The notes under the pieces: generated by a model
The model's input: only the letters and a program-made list of their open reading frames with translations
The model's database searches: none
Told to the model about the DNA's origin: nothing
In this document: piece after piece, positions 5,922-14,937 of the stretch
Layout: every line of letters starts with the position of its first letter
Numbering within the stretch: position 1 is the stretch's first letter
Source: a virus
DNA: 23,372 bases
Direction: 5' to 3' (one strand)
IMG/VR virus record: IMGVR_UViG_3300032331_000324
Coordinates: 1-23,372 of that record
Program-made: the position numbers and the translations under genes

Positions 5922-8900
5922 TTATGTCCATGTTAGGATCACAATTCCAGAACCACCCGCACCTGCTTGTCCAGTGGTATTGTTGTTTCTTCTTGCTCCA
6001 CCACCACCACCGCCTGTATTTGTAGTACCAGCAACAGCATCACTATCTCCTGGACCACCATTACCGCCACCACCATTACCACCAGGTCCTATACCTGAAG
6101 TAGCACTACCACCACCGCCACCAGCATAAAATGTTGGTGTTCCAGAATATGATGATGATAAACCTACCCCACCTGTTCCACCAGCACTCGGAGTTCCATT
6201 ACCACCAACAGCACCAGCACCGCCGCCGCCGCCAGTAGCAACGTTAGGAGATGAGAGATTTCCACCAGCATTTCCTTGTCCTGGAGTTCCTGTACCCGCT
6301 GGACCAGGACCGTTACCTGCACCGCCGCCGGAGCCACCATTACCAACACTAGAACCAGTACCTCCAAAACCGCCACCTATAGCAGTAAATGATGAGAATG
6401 ATGAATTTGCACCGTTTGATCCAATACCAGTATAAGGTGGTCCAGGAGTGCCCACACCAGCAGCACCACCTGCGCCAACTGTAACTGTGTATGCTTGTCC
6501 CGGTGTTACTGGATGACTTGTTCCTGTTAAAAGTCCACCTGCACCGCCACCGCCACCGCCACTACTGGTACCTGCTCCACCTCCCGCAACAACAAGATAA
6601 TTAACTGTAGCAGATTGTGCAGTGAATGTACCTGATGCATAGAATGTTGCTATTTTTGGTTGTGTTGCTGAGTGTTTGAGTATGAGTATGCCTGAACCAC
6701 CAGCACCACCAATACTTGTTCCTGCACCACCACCGCCGCCAGTTCCAAGTGCACCCGCACCACCAGTAGGTGTACCAGGATTTACGGCAGTACCACCACC
6801 ACCGCCAAGACCACCAGCAGTTGTTCCACCAGTGCCAGAAGCACCACCACCGCCAGCAAGATACAATAAAGTTCCTGTGAGTGTAGTTGATAGTCCAGCA
6901 CCACCTGAACCACTAACAACTGGCGAATTACCAGTACCACCCACAGCACCAGCACCACCACCGCCACCATTAAAGTTACCTACTCCTGGTGTGCTTATTG
7001 CACCACCACCTTGATTACCTTGACCAGGTGTTCCTAAACCTCCAGCATATGGACCACCACCACTTGATGCTCCTGCACCACCGCCAGAACCACCAACACC
7101 ACCACCGATGTTTCCCCCACTAGAACCACCACCACCTCCAAATGTTGATAGTGAAGAGAATATAGAATTTGAACCATTTGAAGCAACTCCAGCAGGTGCT
7201 CCTGTTCCACCTGAACCTATGATAATAGGATATGTTTGTCCTGGTGCTACTGGATAACCTGTGCCCGATATGTAACCACCAGCACCACCACCTCCCGCTA
7301 CACTTCCGCCACCGCCACCAGCAACGAGAACATAATCAACCGCAGTAATTCCTGGTGGTGCTGTCCATTGCCCTGATGCTGTGTAAAGATATGTTGTGAC
7401 TGAAGGTTGTGTCGTGGGGATCGAAACGATGACAATACCTGAACCACCTGCACCAACTGCACCACCAGAACCAGCAGCACCACCACCACCACCGCCAGTA
7501 TTTGTATTTGCCGAACCAGCAGCAACAGTACGTGTTGGTCCAGGAGTTTCTATGTATGAACCACCATTACCACCACCATATGGTGTTCCTAACCAAGGTG
7601 AACCTGAACCATATGAAGCATAACCTCCACCACCATATCCCATTGAACGATCAACTTGTGGTATAAGTCCACCACCTCCACCACCGCCAGCATATGCTAC
7701 ATTAGCACCAGACATTGATGAGAAGATTCCTATACCGCCATTGCCGCTTCCTGCACTAATTGATCCTACGCCAGCACCACCCGCACCTCCACCACCCGCA
7801 CCTCTTGCTAAAGATGGATTTGCTGTAGAAGAACCTGTGCCGCCAGCAAAACCTTGTCCTGGAGTTCCTGCACCTCCAGAATTACCTGCTGGTGTGCTTG
7901 ACCATCCACCTGCACCACCACCAGAACCACCAGATCGACCCGAAGTTGCTGCTGCTCCCGAAGGTGCGCCATCTCCACCGCCGCCACCACCAGTAGCAAC
8001 TAATGTGCCGAAAACTGAATTTGAACCATTGGAACCTGCTGTAATTCCGGGAGAATAAGGGGAACCTGGACCGCCAGCACCACCAGAACCAATCGCAACA
8101 GCAATTGCGGAATTTGAACCAACTGGAAATCCTGTTCCTAATAAGACACCACCAGCACCACCACCTCCACCTATATTACCGCCGCCGCCGCCACCGCCAG
8201 CAACGACAAGATAATCTACTTGTGAAACACCTGTGGGTACAATAAATTGACCTGTATTACCAAAAACAAAAATACCATTTGTTGATGTGGATTGTGTCCA
8301 CTTGAGAACGATGACACCTGAACCACCAGCACCACTAATTCCTGCTGCGCCGCTTGGACCAGTTACTCCGGAACCCCCACCGCCTGAACCAGTTGAAAAA
8401 ACACCGTTACCAGCAGCAGTTGCAGTAGTACCTGAAGCATTACCTCCAATTAAAAATCCTCCAATACCGCCAATATTTCCACCACTACTACCTCCTCCAC
8501 CACCAGCAGCGTATGCGGTGTTTGATCCTGAAATGGTGGAAAATATTCCTATACCACCATTACCACCTATAGCAGAATTAGCATTTCCACCAATTGCTCC
8601 AGCACCACCACCACCACCGCCTCTAGCATTATATGCGCCAGTTAATTGACCAGTGCCACCACTAAAACCTTGTCCGGGTGTTCCTGTACCAGCAGAACCT
8701 CCATAACAAGCACCTCCACCGGAACCACCAGGACTACCATTTTGTCCCGGATTATTTTCAGTACCACCACCACCGCCACCTATTGACCAATTAACTAATG
8801 ATGTTCCTGTACTTGTGTTGAATATACCCGAATTTGAGCCAGTAACACCATTCGCAGGAGAACCTGTTGGTCCTCCATTTCCAGCACCAGCACCACCTGA

Positions 8901-9200
8901 ACCAACAGCAAGTGTATATGATGTACCCGGAGTTACTGTTAATCCTGTTCCTGTTTGATAACCACCCGCACCGCCACCGCCACCATAACGATCACCACCG
9001 CCGCCGCCACCGCCAACAACTAACCAATCAACTGATGTAACTCCAGAAGGAGGTGTCCATGTTTGTGAACCTTGAAATACTTGAATTGAAGTATAAGATG
9101 TTGGTCCAGCAGGTGCGGGTGTCGAACCACCAGTGCCAAAACCAGGTACAGTGAATCGCTGTGTTGTAAATCTATTGACTGTGAATCTTTTTAGACTCAT
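5922..9200 (-). CDS. Large glycine-rich tail-fibre protein with four tandem modules
   Basis: 1092 residues, dominated by Gly, Ser, Ala, Thr and Asn. The N-terminus SLKRFTVNRFTTQRFTVPGF carries an RFTV repeat shared with the 456-residue fibre. Four glycine-rich modules follow at about residues 35-302, 308-594, 601-842 and 850-1092. Each opens with an aromatic strand plus VDYLVVAGGGGG-type sequence, has an internal GTPGQG (173-178, 445-450, 723-728, 971-976), a 'YAGGGGGG' segment, and closes with GGSGIVIL. Runs of Gly separated this way suit polyglycine-II packing as in phage S16 gp38, so a receptor-binding fibre tip is a reasonable inference. The start overlaps the previous stop as TAATG, so translation is probably coupled to the 76-residue repeat protein. 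Long proline-rich frames on the opposite strand are composition shadows. Confidence 0.85.
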   Translation of the reverse strand: MSLKRFTVNRFTTQRFTVPGFGTGGSTPAPAGPTSYTSIQVFQGSQTWTPPSGVTSVDWLVVGGGGGGGDRYGGGGGAGGYQTGTGLTVTPGTSYTLAVGSGGAGAGNGGPTGSPANGVTGSNSGIFNTSTGTSLVNWSIGGGGGGTENNPGQNGSPGGSGGGACYGGSAGTGTPGQGFSGGTGQLTGAYNARGGGGGGAGAIGGNANSAIGGNGGIGIFSTISGSNTAYAAGGGGGSSGGNIGGIGGFLIGGNASGTTATAAGNGVFSTGSGGGGSGVTGPSGAAGISGAGGSGVIVLKWTQSTSTNGIFVFGNTGQFIVPTGVSQVDYLVVAGGGGGGGNIGGGGGAGGVLLGTGFPVGSNSAIAVAIGSGGAGGPGSPYSPGITAGSNGSNSVFGTLVATGGGGGGDGAPSGAAATSGRSGGSGGGAGGWSSTPAGNSGGAGTPGQGFAGGTGSSTANPSLARGAGGGGAGGAGVGSISAGSGNGGIGIFSSMSGANVAYAGGGGGGGLIPQVDRSMGYGGGGYASYGSGSPWLGTPYGGGNGGSYIETPGPTRTVAAGSANTNTGGGGGGAAGSGGAVGAGGSGIVIVSIPTTQPSVTTYLYTASGQWTAPPGITAVDYVLVAGGGGGSVAGGGGAGGYISGTGYPVAPGQTYPIIIGSGGTGAPAGVASNGSNSIFSSLSTFGGGGGSSGGNIGGGVGGSGGGAGASSGGGPYAGGLGTPGQGNQGGGAISTPGVGNFNGGGGGAGAVGGTGNSPVVSGSGGAGLSTTLTGTLLYLAGGGGASGTGGTTAGGLGGGGGTAVNPGTPTGGAGALGTGGGGGAGTSIGGAGGSGILILKHSATQPKIATFYASGTFTAQSATVNYLVVAGGGAGTSSGGGGGGAGGLLTGTSHPVTPGQAYTVTVGAGGAAGVGTPGPPYTGIGSNGANSSFSSFTAIGGGFGGTGSSVGNGGSGGGAGNGPGPAGTGTPGQGNAGGNLSSPNVATGGGGGAGAVGGNGTPSAGGTGGVGLSSSYSGTPTFYAGGGGGSATSGIGPGGNGGGGNGGPGDSDAVAGTTNTGGGGGGARRNNNTTGQAGAGGSGIVILTWT

Positions 9201-9430
9201 TAGAGACTACCCAAAAGAAAATAATCTTCAAACGCATTAGGTTCTGCTAATTTTGCATTAGATATTGCGCCATTTGCAATGTTGTTTCCAGAAATAGCAG
9301 TAGTACCAATCAGATTACCTGTGATAGCACCAGATGCAATTTGATTTGCACTAATAGCACCGACTGCAACCTTGTCGCCAGTTACAGCACCTGTTGCTAT
9401 CCTACCTGATTCGACTTTTTGTTCTGGCAT
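9200..9430 (-). CDS. Decapeptide-repeat protein, 76 residues, detached fibre N-terminus
   Basis: Decapeptide repeats (GRIATGAVTGDK, VAVGAISANQ, IASGAITGNL, IGTTAISGNN, IANGAISNAK) then LAEPNAFEDYFLLGSL. NAKLAEPNAFEDFFL occurs almost unchanged at residues 97-111 of the 456-residue fibre, where it continues straight into RFTV and glycine-rich sequence. Here those parts are encoded by the next gene, which overlaps the stop as TAATG. The pair therefore looks like a split version of the fused fibre. The start also overlaps the previous stop as TAATG. It probably forms part of the fibre shaft or its attachment; not testable from sequence. Confidence 0.78.
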   Translation of the reverse strand: MPEQKVESGRIATGAVTGDKVAVGAISANQIASGAITGNLIGTTAISGNNIANGAISNAKLAEPNAFEDYFLLGSL

Positions 9431-10080
9431 TATGTTGCTCCAAATACTGTATTAGAACCCAATATGGTATACGTATTACCTGTTGTTTTGATTGTTGTAA
9501 ACGAATACACATCAAGATTGTTAGCAGAAGGTCCTGCCGACAACACATAACCTGGTCGTGTGTTACCCATCCATCGTGTACTTGCTGAACGAAGCACACC
9601 ATCAATTGCTATGTTTGCTGAGAATTGAACTGCACCTTGTGTTATAAGGAATACAGTTGTGATTGCTTGACCTGCTTGTACTAGATTATCTAATGGTGTT
9701 GTTGTGTTACCGATTAGATTGAACGTCATGTTTGCTGCGGCATTTGCTGTGATGTAATAGACCGTAGCATCTAACACACTCACATTCAATGTTGTTAGTG
9801 GTGCCGCTGTAATTAGTTGAGCACCCTCAATCAATCGTGTGACTAAACCAATCTTTGATGCAGTAACCGATGAATCACCAAGTGCAGCCGTATTGATTGC
9901 ACCTGGTAATAGATTTAGATTTACACCAAGCGATAAAGTATTCGATGCAGGATTAAACGACAGATTACGATTGACGTATTCTGCTGTCGTGCTTCCACTA
10001 ATCGTTGGCTGCAAACCGAGGTAATGTGTTGTAACATCACTGACGGTTTGCAGTACAGGTAAAGTAGCAACTGTTTGCAT
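9430..10080 (-). CDS. Probable tail-fibre protein with the C-terminal module shared with the 991-residue fibre
   Basis: 216 residues. The N-terminal part (about 20-75) holds phage fibre patterns such as LSFNPASNTLSLG and one decapeptide-like unit (ALGDSSVTASKIG). Residues about 100-214 align with the last 115 residues of the 991-residue fibre: VYYITANAAANMTFNLIGN against SYFFSANATGNVTFNLRGT, then IDGVLRSASTRWMGNTRPGY against IDGVLQTPYWLGNSAPAY, and DVYSFTTIKTTGNTYTIL against DVYTYTVFKTAATTYSIL. This module is probably a beta-sandwich trimerisation or receptor-contact domain. The start follows the 1015-residue gene's TAA directly; the stop overlaps the next start as TAATG. Confidence 0.78.
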   Translation of the reverse strand: MQTVATLPVLQTVSDVTTHYLGLQPTISGSTTAEYVNRNLSFNPASNTLSLGVNLNLLPGAINTAALGDSSVTASKIGLVTRLIEGAQLITAAPLTTLNVSVLDATVYYITANAAANMTFNLIGNTTTPLDNLVQAGQAITTVFLITQGAVQFSANIAIDGVLRSASTRWMGNTRPGYVLSAGPSANNLDVYSFTTIKTTGNTYTILGSNTVFGAT

Positions 10081-13000
10081 TTATGCTTGCGCTTCTGTCC
10101 ATGAGAGACGACTAAAGATTTGCGTTGGTATCGCAGTCAAGTTTCGAGCAACAATCGTAACGATATCAGGACCGTCTGGATATATGCCTGTATTTGGTAC
10201 TGGAGAACCACCACCAAGTATTGAGTTACCCAAGTCACGAACCAGAGGCAAATCGAGTGATGTTGTCGTAAATGTTGCAGCACCACCAGACGCATTCGTA
10301 AATGTTGAGAAGATAACTTCACCGCCAGTTACAGAAGTATTTGCACCATGATTGATGTACTGTGCTAAACTTGAACCACCAACTGATGTCCATTGTGGAG
10401 TTGTATTAGATACAGTACCATTCAGAACAACGCTGATGAGGAACACACCACCAGAGAGCATGTCTAACTGACGCAGAACCATCTGCATACGATTGACAAG
10501 TTCACGGGCACCGATTGCGTTACCTGCAACACCCGCACCAACTGAAGGTGACACACGGAAACTTTGAAGTGCCATGCCAGGTACAGCACCAGCAGGAGCA
10601 AACGTCGATGTAACGTTTACTGAAGTTGTCATACCTTGCGTAAACACGAATGATTTATCGTCATCATAACGACCATCCATAATTACCGAAGTACCCCAAT
10701 GACTCATAGAAGGAGCAAATTGAACTGAATGCAACTGAACTTGTGTTGGAGAAGTCGTTGAGTATGTAAATGTTTGTGCTGTGTTACCCATCGGTGCAAA
10801 GATTGCTAATGCTACACCAGTAGCAGTTGTAGCAAGGCTGAGATTAACTGATGTGTTAGGAACAATGTTAGTAACATATGCACCGTTAGGAATATTATTA
10901 CCAAACACATACTGATTAACTTGAATACCAGTAGTGTCTGCACCTGTCATTGTGATGCTGTTTGCAGTTGTATTGAATATAACTGAGTTGGCACCAGGTC
11001 GTCCACGCACAAGACCAGTAAATGTATTTGATGTTTTACCAGTGTATGTAATGAACTCTGTATTAGCAGCATTACGCACAAATAGAGTACCAGTGTTAGA
11101 GAATGCGGCAGTGCTGTTTACATATGCTACGGTATTTGCAAAGTCTAGTGTAGCAGTTAAAGTAGTATAAGGAGCATATGTTCCTGTCTCATAACGTGCT
11201 GGTAAGTTACCAGAACGCATATATGCTTCTTGGTTGACGTTATTGTTGAGCATCTTGTGTGCGTAGATGACATTACCATCTATGCCACGAACACCCCAAC
11301 GAACAAAACCCGCACCATACCATGAGTAATCGATATACCACATTTGCATCTTAGTCAGATCAGCATTGTATCCAGAAGGACCTGTGCCATCCAAACGATC
11401 AAGATTGAATTGAGATTGTGGAAAACGAGTATCAATAGTCTTGTTGACAATTGTGTTGATGATACTTGTACCAGTACCATGACGGAACTGTGGTGAAATT
11501 GTCATAGCATTATCAGACTGAATTGTATCTACACGATACTGCTGACCTTTGATAACAATAAAATCACCAGGTACTAATTGTTTACTGAATAGTGTTGATA
11601 CACCATTGAATGTTTGACCAGTTACATATGAACTATTGGATGCAACTTGAATTTGACCAGACAATTGATATGTTGATGAACGTTTTACAGCATATAGGTT
11701 TTGTCCATCAAACTCCCAAAACAATCCATTCTGGAAATCAAACATACCAATACGACTTAAACCACCAAACCAAGAGTTGATTGACAACGTATACATTCCA
11801 CTTGCTATTGGTTGTGTTGGTGTTGAGTTAGCATAGTATTGAAAACGATAAGCATCGAGAACTGTTGCTACTGTAAACGTACCATTGTATGCAGTTTCGT
11901 TACAACCAGCAATCGTAAACGACACATTAGGATTAATAATACCATGTGAGTTTTTAGTAACAACAGTAATCAGATTACCAACAGAACTAATTTGATCAAT
12001 ATTGATTGTTGGTTTGAAAATTGTACCCGTAGACATCTGAATGCCTTTACCCGATTGATAACGGAAGTAACGGCGTGTCTGACGAATGATCTGCTGATTA
12101 GGACTTTGTGAGTTAGTACCAAACTGAATACCACCATCATATGGACGATGAATTGCTTGACCTTGTGGACGAACATACAATGCACCACCAGTAATTGAAC
12201 CAGTAGGAATTGTATTTGAACCAGACAGAGTATAGAATGAGAATGTATTTAATGAAGGAACAGATGAAACAAAGAACGAACCGTTTGGTGCATTCGATGA
12301 TGCTGTAGTGCCTGTCAGAGCAATCTCATTACCTAATGAAAGACCGTGTGGTTGATTTGTAACTACAGTAACTAATGTTTGTGCTGATGTAATTGATGTC
12401 AAAGTGATTGCGGAATTTCCAAATATACCGCCTTGGAAACCAATGGTTACACCAGTATTAATAATTGAACCTGATGCATTGACATATGGATATTCAGCAG
12501 TATAGGTAAATGTATTTGAACCATTATCTACTTGATCGACAATGAATACACCTTCTGCACCTACCCACGAAGTGTCCTGCATATAAACAGGAGAACCCTG
12601 TGCTGGTGGAACAGATGGAAATGTGTTGACTTGAATTGTTCTTGATCCTACGTTTGCACGAACATCAGTCAGAGTCAAAGGTAAAGATGAGTTATAGAAA
12701 GCAAATGGACGATTGTTGATCATCGTCAATGTTTCCCATTTGGTCGATTGTTGACCGTATTCAAAGTCAGTATCAATCAGTGCTTGACCAGTTGATGTAC
12801 GAATTTTGTTTACTGGATCAGTATATACATCAGAAGGAGTAAACTTCTCATCATACTCATCAATCATTATCTGTATCTTGTCCGTAGATGACATTGCCAC
12901 AGTATTGTAGTTGAGTACAAGTGTTGTGAACACATCACCAGTAGCAGTCGTTGAGATTGCATGAGAGGTGAGTTTCAGATTAGGGTCTGAGAAATTGTAG

Positions 13001-13128
13001 ATTACCTGATTAGTGGTAACATTTGTGATCAACACAAAACGCTCACGCTGAATAGATTCAGGGATTACAAGCGTCCTTGTTGACGGTGTAAATGTGTAAT
13101 AGGTATCTAATAGAACTTTTCTGGCCAT
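10081..13128 (-). CDS. Large virion structural protein, T4-like phage type (1015 residues)
   Basis: A long, beta-rich protein without catalytic motifs. Segments such as MQMWYIDYSWYGAGFVRWGV (about 594-613) and AYMRSGNLPARYE (about 635-647) are of a type I associate with a conserved large structural protein of marine T4-like phages. It has two copies of a short 'V.T...HGL/I' module, near residues 245-300 (VVTNQPHGLSLGNEIALTGT) and 381-435 (VVTKNSHGIINPNVSFTIAG). A third region has 'FITYTGKTSNTFTGLVRG' (692-709). Baseplate- or fibre-network protein is the best guess. The start ATG has GGAG 6 bases upstream and a promoter-like ACTAAATAG box further up. It is likely the first gene of a transcript running down to gp16 and Dps. 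Confidence 0.8.
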   Translation of the reverse strand: MARKVLLDTYYTFTPSTRTLVIPESIQRERFVLITNVTTNQVIYNFSDPNLKLTSHAISTTATGDVFTTLVLNYNTVAMSSTDKIQIMIDEYDEKFTPSDVYTDPVNKIRTSTGQALIDTDFEYGQQSTKWETLTMINNRPFAFYNSSLPLTLTDVRANVGSRTIQVNTFPSVPPAQGSPVYMQDTSWVGAEGVFIVDQVDNGSNTFTYTAEYPYVNASGSIINTGVTIGFQGGIFGNSAITLTSITSAQTLVTVVTNQPHGLSLGNEIALTGTTASSNAPNGSFFVSSVPSLNTFSFYTLSGSNTIPTGSITGGALYVRPQGQAIHRPYDGGIQFGTNSQSPNQQIIRQTRRYFRYQSGKGIQMSTGTIFKPTINIDQISSVGNLITVVTKNSHGIINPNVSFTIAGCNETAYNGTFTVATVLDAYRFQYYANSTPTQPIASGMYTLSINSWFGGLSRIGMFDFQNGLFWEFDGQNLYAVKRSSTYQLSGQIQVASNSSYVTGQTFNGVSTLFSKQLVPGDFIVIKGQQYRVDTIQSDNAMTISPQFRHGTGTSIINTIVNKTIDTRFPQSQFNLDRLDGTGPSGYNADLTKMQMWYIDYSWYGAGFVRWGVRGIDGNVIYAHKMLNNNVNQEAYMRSGNLPARYETGTYAPYTTLTATLDFANTVAYVNSTAAFSNTGTLFVRNAANTEFITYTGKTSNTFTGLVRGRPGANSVIFNTTANSITMTGADTTGIQVNQYVFGNNIPNGAYVTNIVPNTSVNLSLATTATGVALAIFAPMGNTAQTFTYSTTSPTQVQLHSVQFAPSMSHWGTSVIMDGRYDDDKSFVFTQGMTTSVNVTSTFAPAGAVPGMALQSFRVSPSVGAGVAGNAIGARELVNRMQMVLRQLDMLSGGVFLISVVLNGTVSNTTPQWTSVGGSSLAQYINHGANTSVTGGEVIFSTFTNASGGAATFTTTSLDLPLVRDLGNSILGGGSPVPNTGIYPDGPDIVTIVARNLTAIPTQIFSRLSWTEAQA

Positions 13129-13164
13129 TTTAACTCCAAATGAGTGGTATTTTTATTAACTTAC

Positions 13165-13173
13165 TATTTAGTA
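13165..13173 (-). promoter_or_regulatory. Promoter-like box ACTAAATAG upstream of the 1015-residue virion gene
   Basis: The 9-base word ACTAAATAG on the minus strand ends 36 bases before the ATG at 13128 and overlaps the TAA of the preceding gene. The same word occurs at 22087-22095 and 22568-22576, each upstream of a gene with a good Shine-Dalgarno. It resembles the AT-rich single-element late promoters of T4-like phages (TATAAATA). Inference from recurrence and placement. Confidence 0.55.
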
Positions 13174-13608
13174 ACCTACCATAATATCGGTAGGTTTGAA
13201 GGGATATACCTTCGTATTAGCATTCGGTATTCCTGGAACGACTCGGATATTCAAGTCTGCTCCAGCGGGTGGTGCATCAGCAAATTGTATGTTTCCAGTG
13301 GTGTCTATGGTGTAACCTTTAGATGCTGGAATGACAGCACTTTGCCAAACAAAATCGTAACCGTCAGTATTGGCGAATGCTCTTTGCATGATGCCAGAAA
13401 CAGTTACCATTAAATTCCAAGGACTTGATACCGTCACTGTGTTCGTGTTGTACTGTAATGGAAACGTTGTAGTAAACCCATCGGTCATATACGATAGGTC
13501 ATCCAGATCATATACAGTGGTTACAAAGTATGACTTAACATTTGCTGTTAAATTGTCGTAGGTGATGGAGTTATTGGCAACTCGATTACCAGTAATGACT
13601 TGTGTCAT
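13168..13608 (-). CDS. Small fibre-like protein with one beta-repeat unit, 146 residues
   Basis: The N-terminus has two decapeptide-like units (ITGNRVANNSITYDNL). Residues about 45-128 form one unit resembling the four repeats of the neighbouring 439-residue protein: a 'DG.TTTFPL' entry, a 'VTVSG(I)' turn (residues 68-72), a 'Y.ID.TGNIQFADAPP' strand pair and a 'LNIRVV' exit. It looks like a single-repeat relative of the upstream gene. The start is supported by an excellent GGAGG Shine-Dalgarno, placed inside the end of the upstream gene, so translation is probably coupled. Probable tail-fibre accessory or connector; function not known. Confidence 0.72.
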   Translation of the reverse strand: MTQVITGNRVANNSITYDNLTANVKSYFVTTVYDLDDLSYMTDGFTTTFPLQYNTNTVTVSSPWNLMVTVSGIMQRAFANTDGYDFVWQSAVIPASKGYTIDTTGNIQFADAPPAGADLNIRVVPGIPNANTKVYPFKPTDIMVGY

Positions 13609-13611
13609 TCG

Positions 13612-14931
13612 TTAACCTCCAAATACAATTGACATAGCAATTGCTTTTCCTGTTGTTGCTGCTGCGTTTGCTGTCACGAAAGCACCGTTGGCATATATTC
13701 CCGCAGAGTTTGCGGTATAACTTGGCGTATTTGCTTTGACAAATGCTGCGTTTGCTGTATCATTAATCTGTGTGAGGCGATCTGTAACATTCGGTGCTAA
13801 CTTTGCAAGAGTAATTGTTCCATCATTTACCACATAAACATTTGTGGCACCAATTGTGGTAACTGAAATGTATTCGTTGTTTACTGGTGCGATATCAAAC
13901 GTAATTGTGTTTGCTGATGAATTAATTAGATAAGAACTTGGTGCTTGCAGAACACCATCAATGGCTACAATCAATGCCTGATTACTTACAGGTGTAAATC
14001 CAAGAGCAAACGTACTGACTAAACCATTTGCTGTTGTTTCAAATGTAGATACTGTGGTGTTCGTTGCCGCTAACTGAATAGCAATCGTATTAACCGCAGT
14101 ATAGAATGTTGCTACACGAACCAATTCGTTATTGGAAGGTGGAGCATCAAATGTAATTGTGTTAGAAGTTGTGTTTACTGAATAAACTGAAAGCGGTTGT
14201 ACAATACCATCAATCGTTACGGTCAGAAACTCTTTTGCTTGTGGATTAAATCCTAATGGAAACGTTGCGGTATTACCATTCGCTGTTGTTTCATACACTG
14301 ACACAGATACATTCTGATTGGCATAGTATGTAATGAATGGATTAACTTTGCTGTAACCAACGACACGAATGTTTTCATTGTTCTGTGGTGCGGTACCAAA
14401 CGTAATTGTGTTTGCAACATTGCTTACCGTATATGCATTGTCTGGTTGAATGATACCACCAAGAGATACAAATACAGAGTTGGCACCGTAAGGATTAAAT
14501 CCAAGATTGAATACTTGAGTTCCACCATCACCAACACCATTGAATGTTTGAACAATAGCACCAATGGAGTTTGCAACATCCAGATAGTATGGAGTAATTG
14601 TTTTATAACCTACAACACGAACATTCTCTGATGTTGGTGGAGGCTCAGTAAACGAAATAGTATTGTTGGAAGCATTAATAACATAGTCAGATTCATTTTG
14701 AACTATACCACCAACAGAAACGAAGATAGCAGCATTCGATATAGGTGTGAAACCTAAACTAAACGTTGATGTTACACCATCTGATAGTGTGGAAAATGAT
14801 GATAGTTCCGAATTAGCAGTAACTATCGGTTGTAATTTCCAACCATAACCATTGTAAATCCAAGTCTTAGCACCCCAAGTATAAGATTGGTTTGCTGTTG
14901 GATTACTTGGAAAATTTATACCTATAGCCAT
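13612..14931 (-). CDS. Tail-fibre protein with four tandem repeats of about 84 residues
   Basis: 439 residues. The N-terminus (FPSNPTANQSYTWGAKTWIY) resembles that of the 991-residue fibre (FPTSPTLNQVYTFGTKTWRY), a probable shared attachment or small aromatic domain. Four tandem beta-repeats follow, each with 'DG..STF.LGF.P', a (G/D)GI turn (residues 74, 158, 241 and 325, so 83-84 apart), 'Y.(I/V)(N/S)...NTI(S/T)F..(A/P)P' and 'NE.(V/I)RV'. The C-terminus (about 393-424) has A-N-x-A-F-x-x heptads (NAAFVKANTPSYTANSAGIY) and ends in VFGG. The start has AGGA upstream (AAGGATAATAGTAA). The architecture is that of an elongated, bead-like fibre made of immunoglobulin-sized domains. Fold and role are inferred. 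Confidence 0.8.
   Translation of the reverse strand: MAIGINFPSNPTANQSYTWGAKTWIYNGYGWKLQPIVTANSELSSFSTLSDGVTSTFSLGFTPISNAAIFVSVGGIVQNESDYVINASNNTISFTEPPPTSENVRVVGYKTITPYYLDVANSIGAIVQTFNGVGDGGTQVFNLGFNPYGANSVFVSLGGIIQPDNAYTVSNVANTITFGTAPQNNENIRVVGYSKVNPFITYYANQNVSVSVYETTANGNTATFPLGFNPQAKEFLTVTIDGIVQPLSVYSVNTTSNTITFDAPPSNNELVRVATFYTAVNTIAIQLAATNTTVSTFETTANGLVSTFALGFTPVSNQALIVAIDGVLQAPSSYLINSSANTITFDIAPVNNEYISVTTIGATNVYVVNDGTITLAKLAPNVTDRLTQINDTANAAFVKANTPSYTANSAGIYANGAFVTANAAATTGKAIAMSIVFGG
13837..14811 (-). repeat. Four tandem domain repeats of about 250 bp
   Basis: Amino-acid units at about residues 41-124, 125-207, 208-290 and 291-365 of the 439-residue protein. They are diverged at DNA level but regular at protein level (spacing 84, 83, 84). 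The GxxNTITF strand is the most conserved part. Confidence 0.82.
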
Positions 14932-14937
14932 TTACTA

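Noticed and set aside
5902-8649. Several long proline-rich plus-strand frames opposite the glycine-rich fibre
   Set aside because: Gly codons (GGN) read in reverse give Pro-type codons and few stops, so long frames are expected by composition. No ribosome-binding context or family resemblance was seen.
5922-9200. Collagen-like protein
   Set aside because: Glycine is abundant but there is no sustained G-X-Y triplet; the pattern is runs of five to seven glycines in modules of about 240-290 residues.
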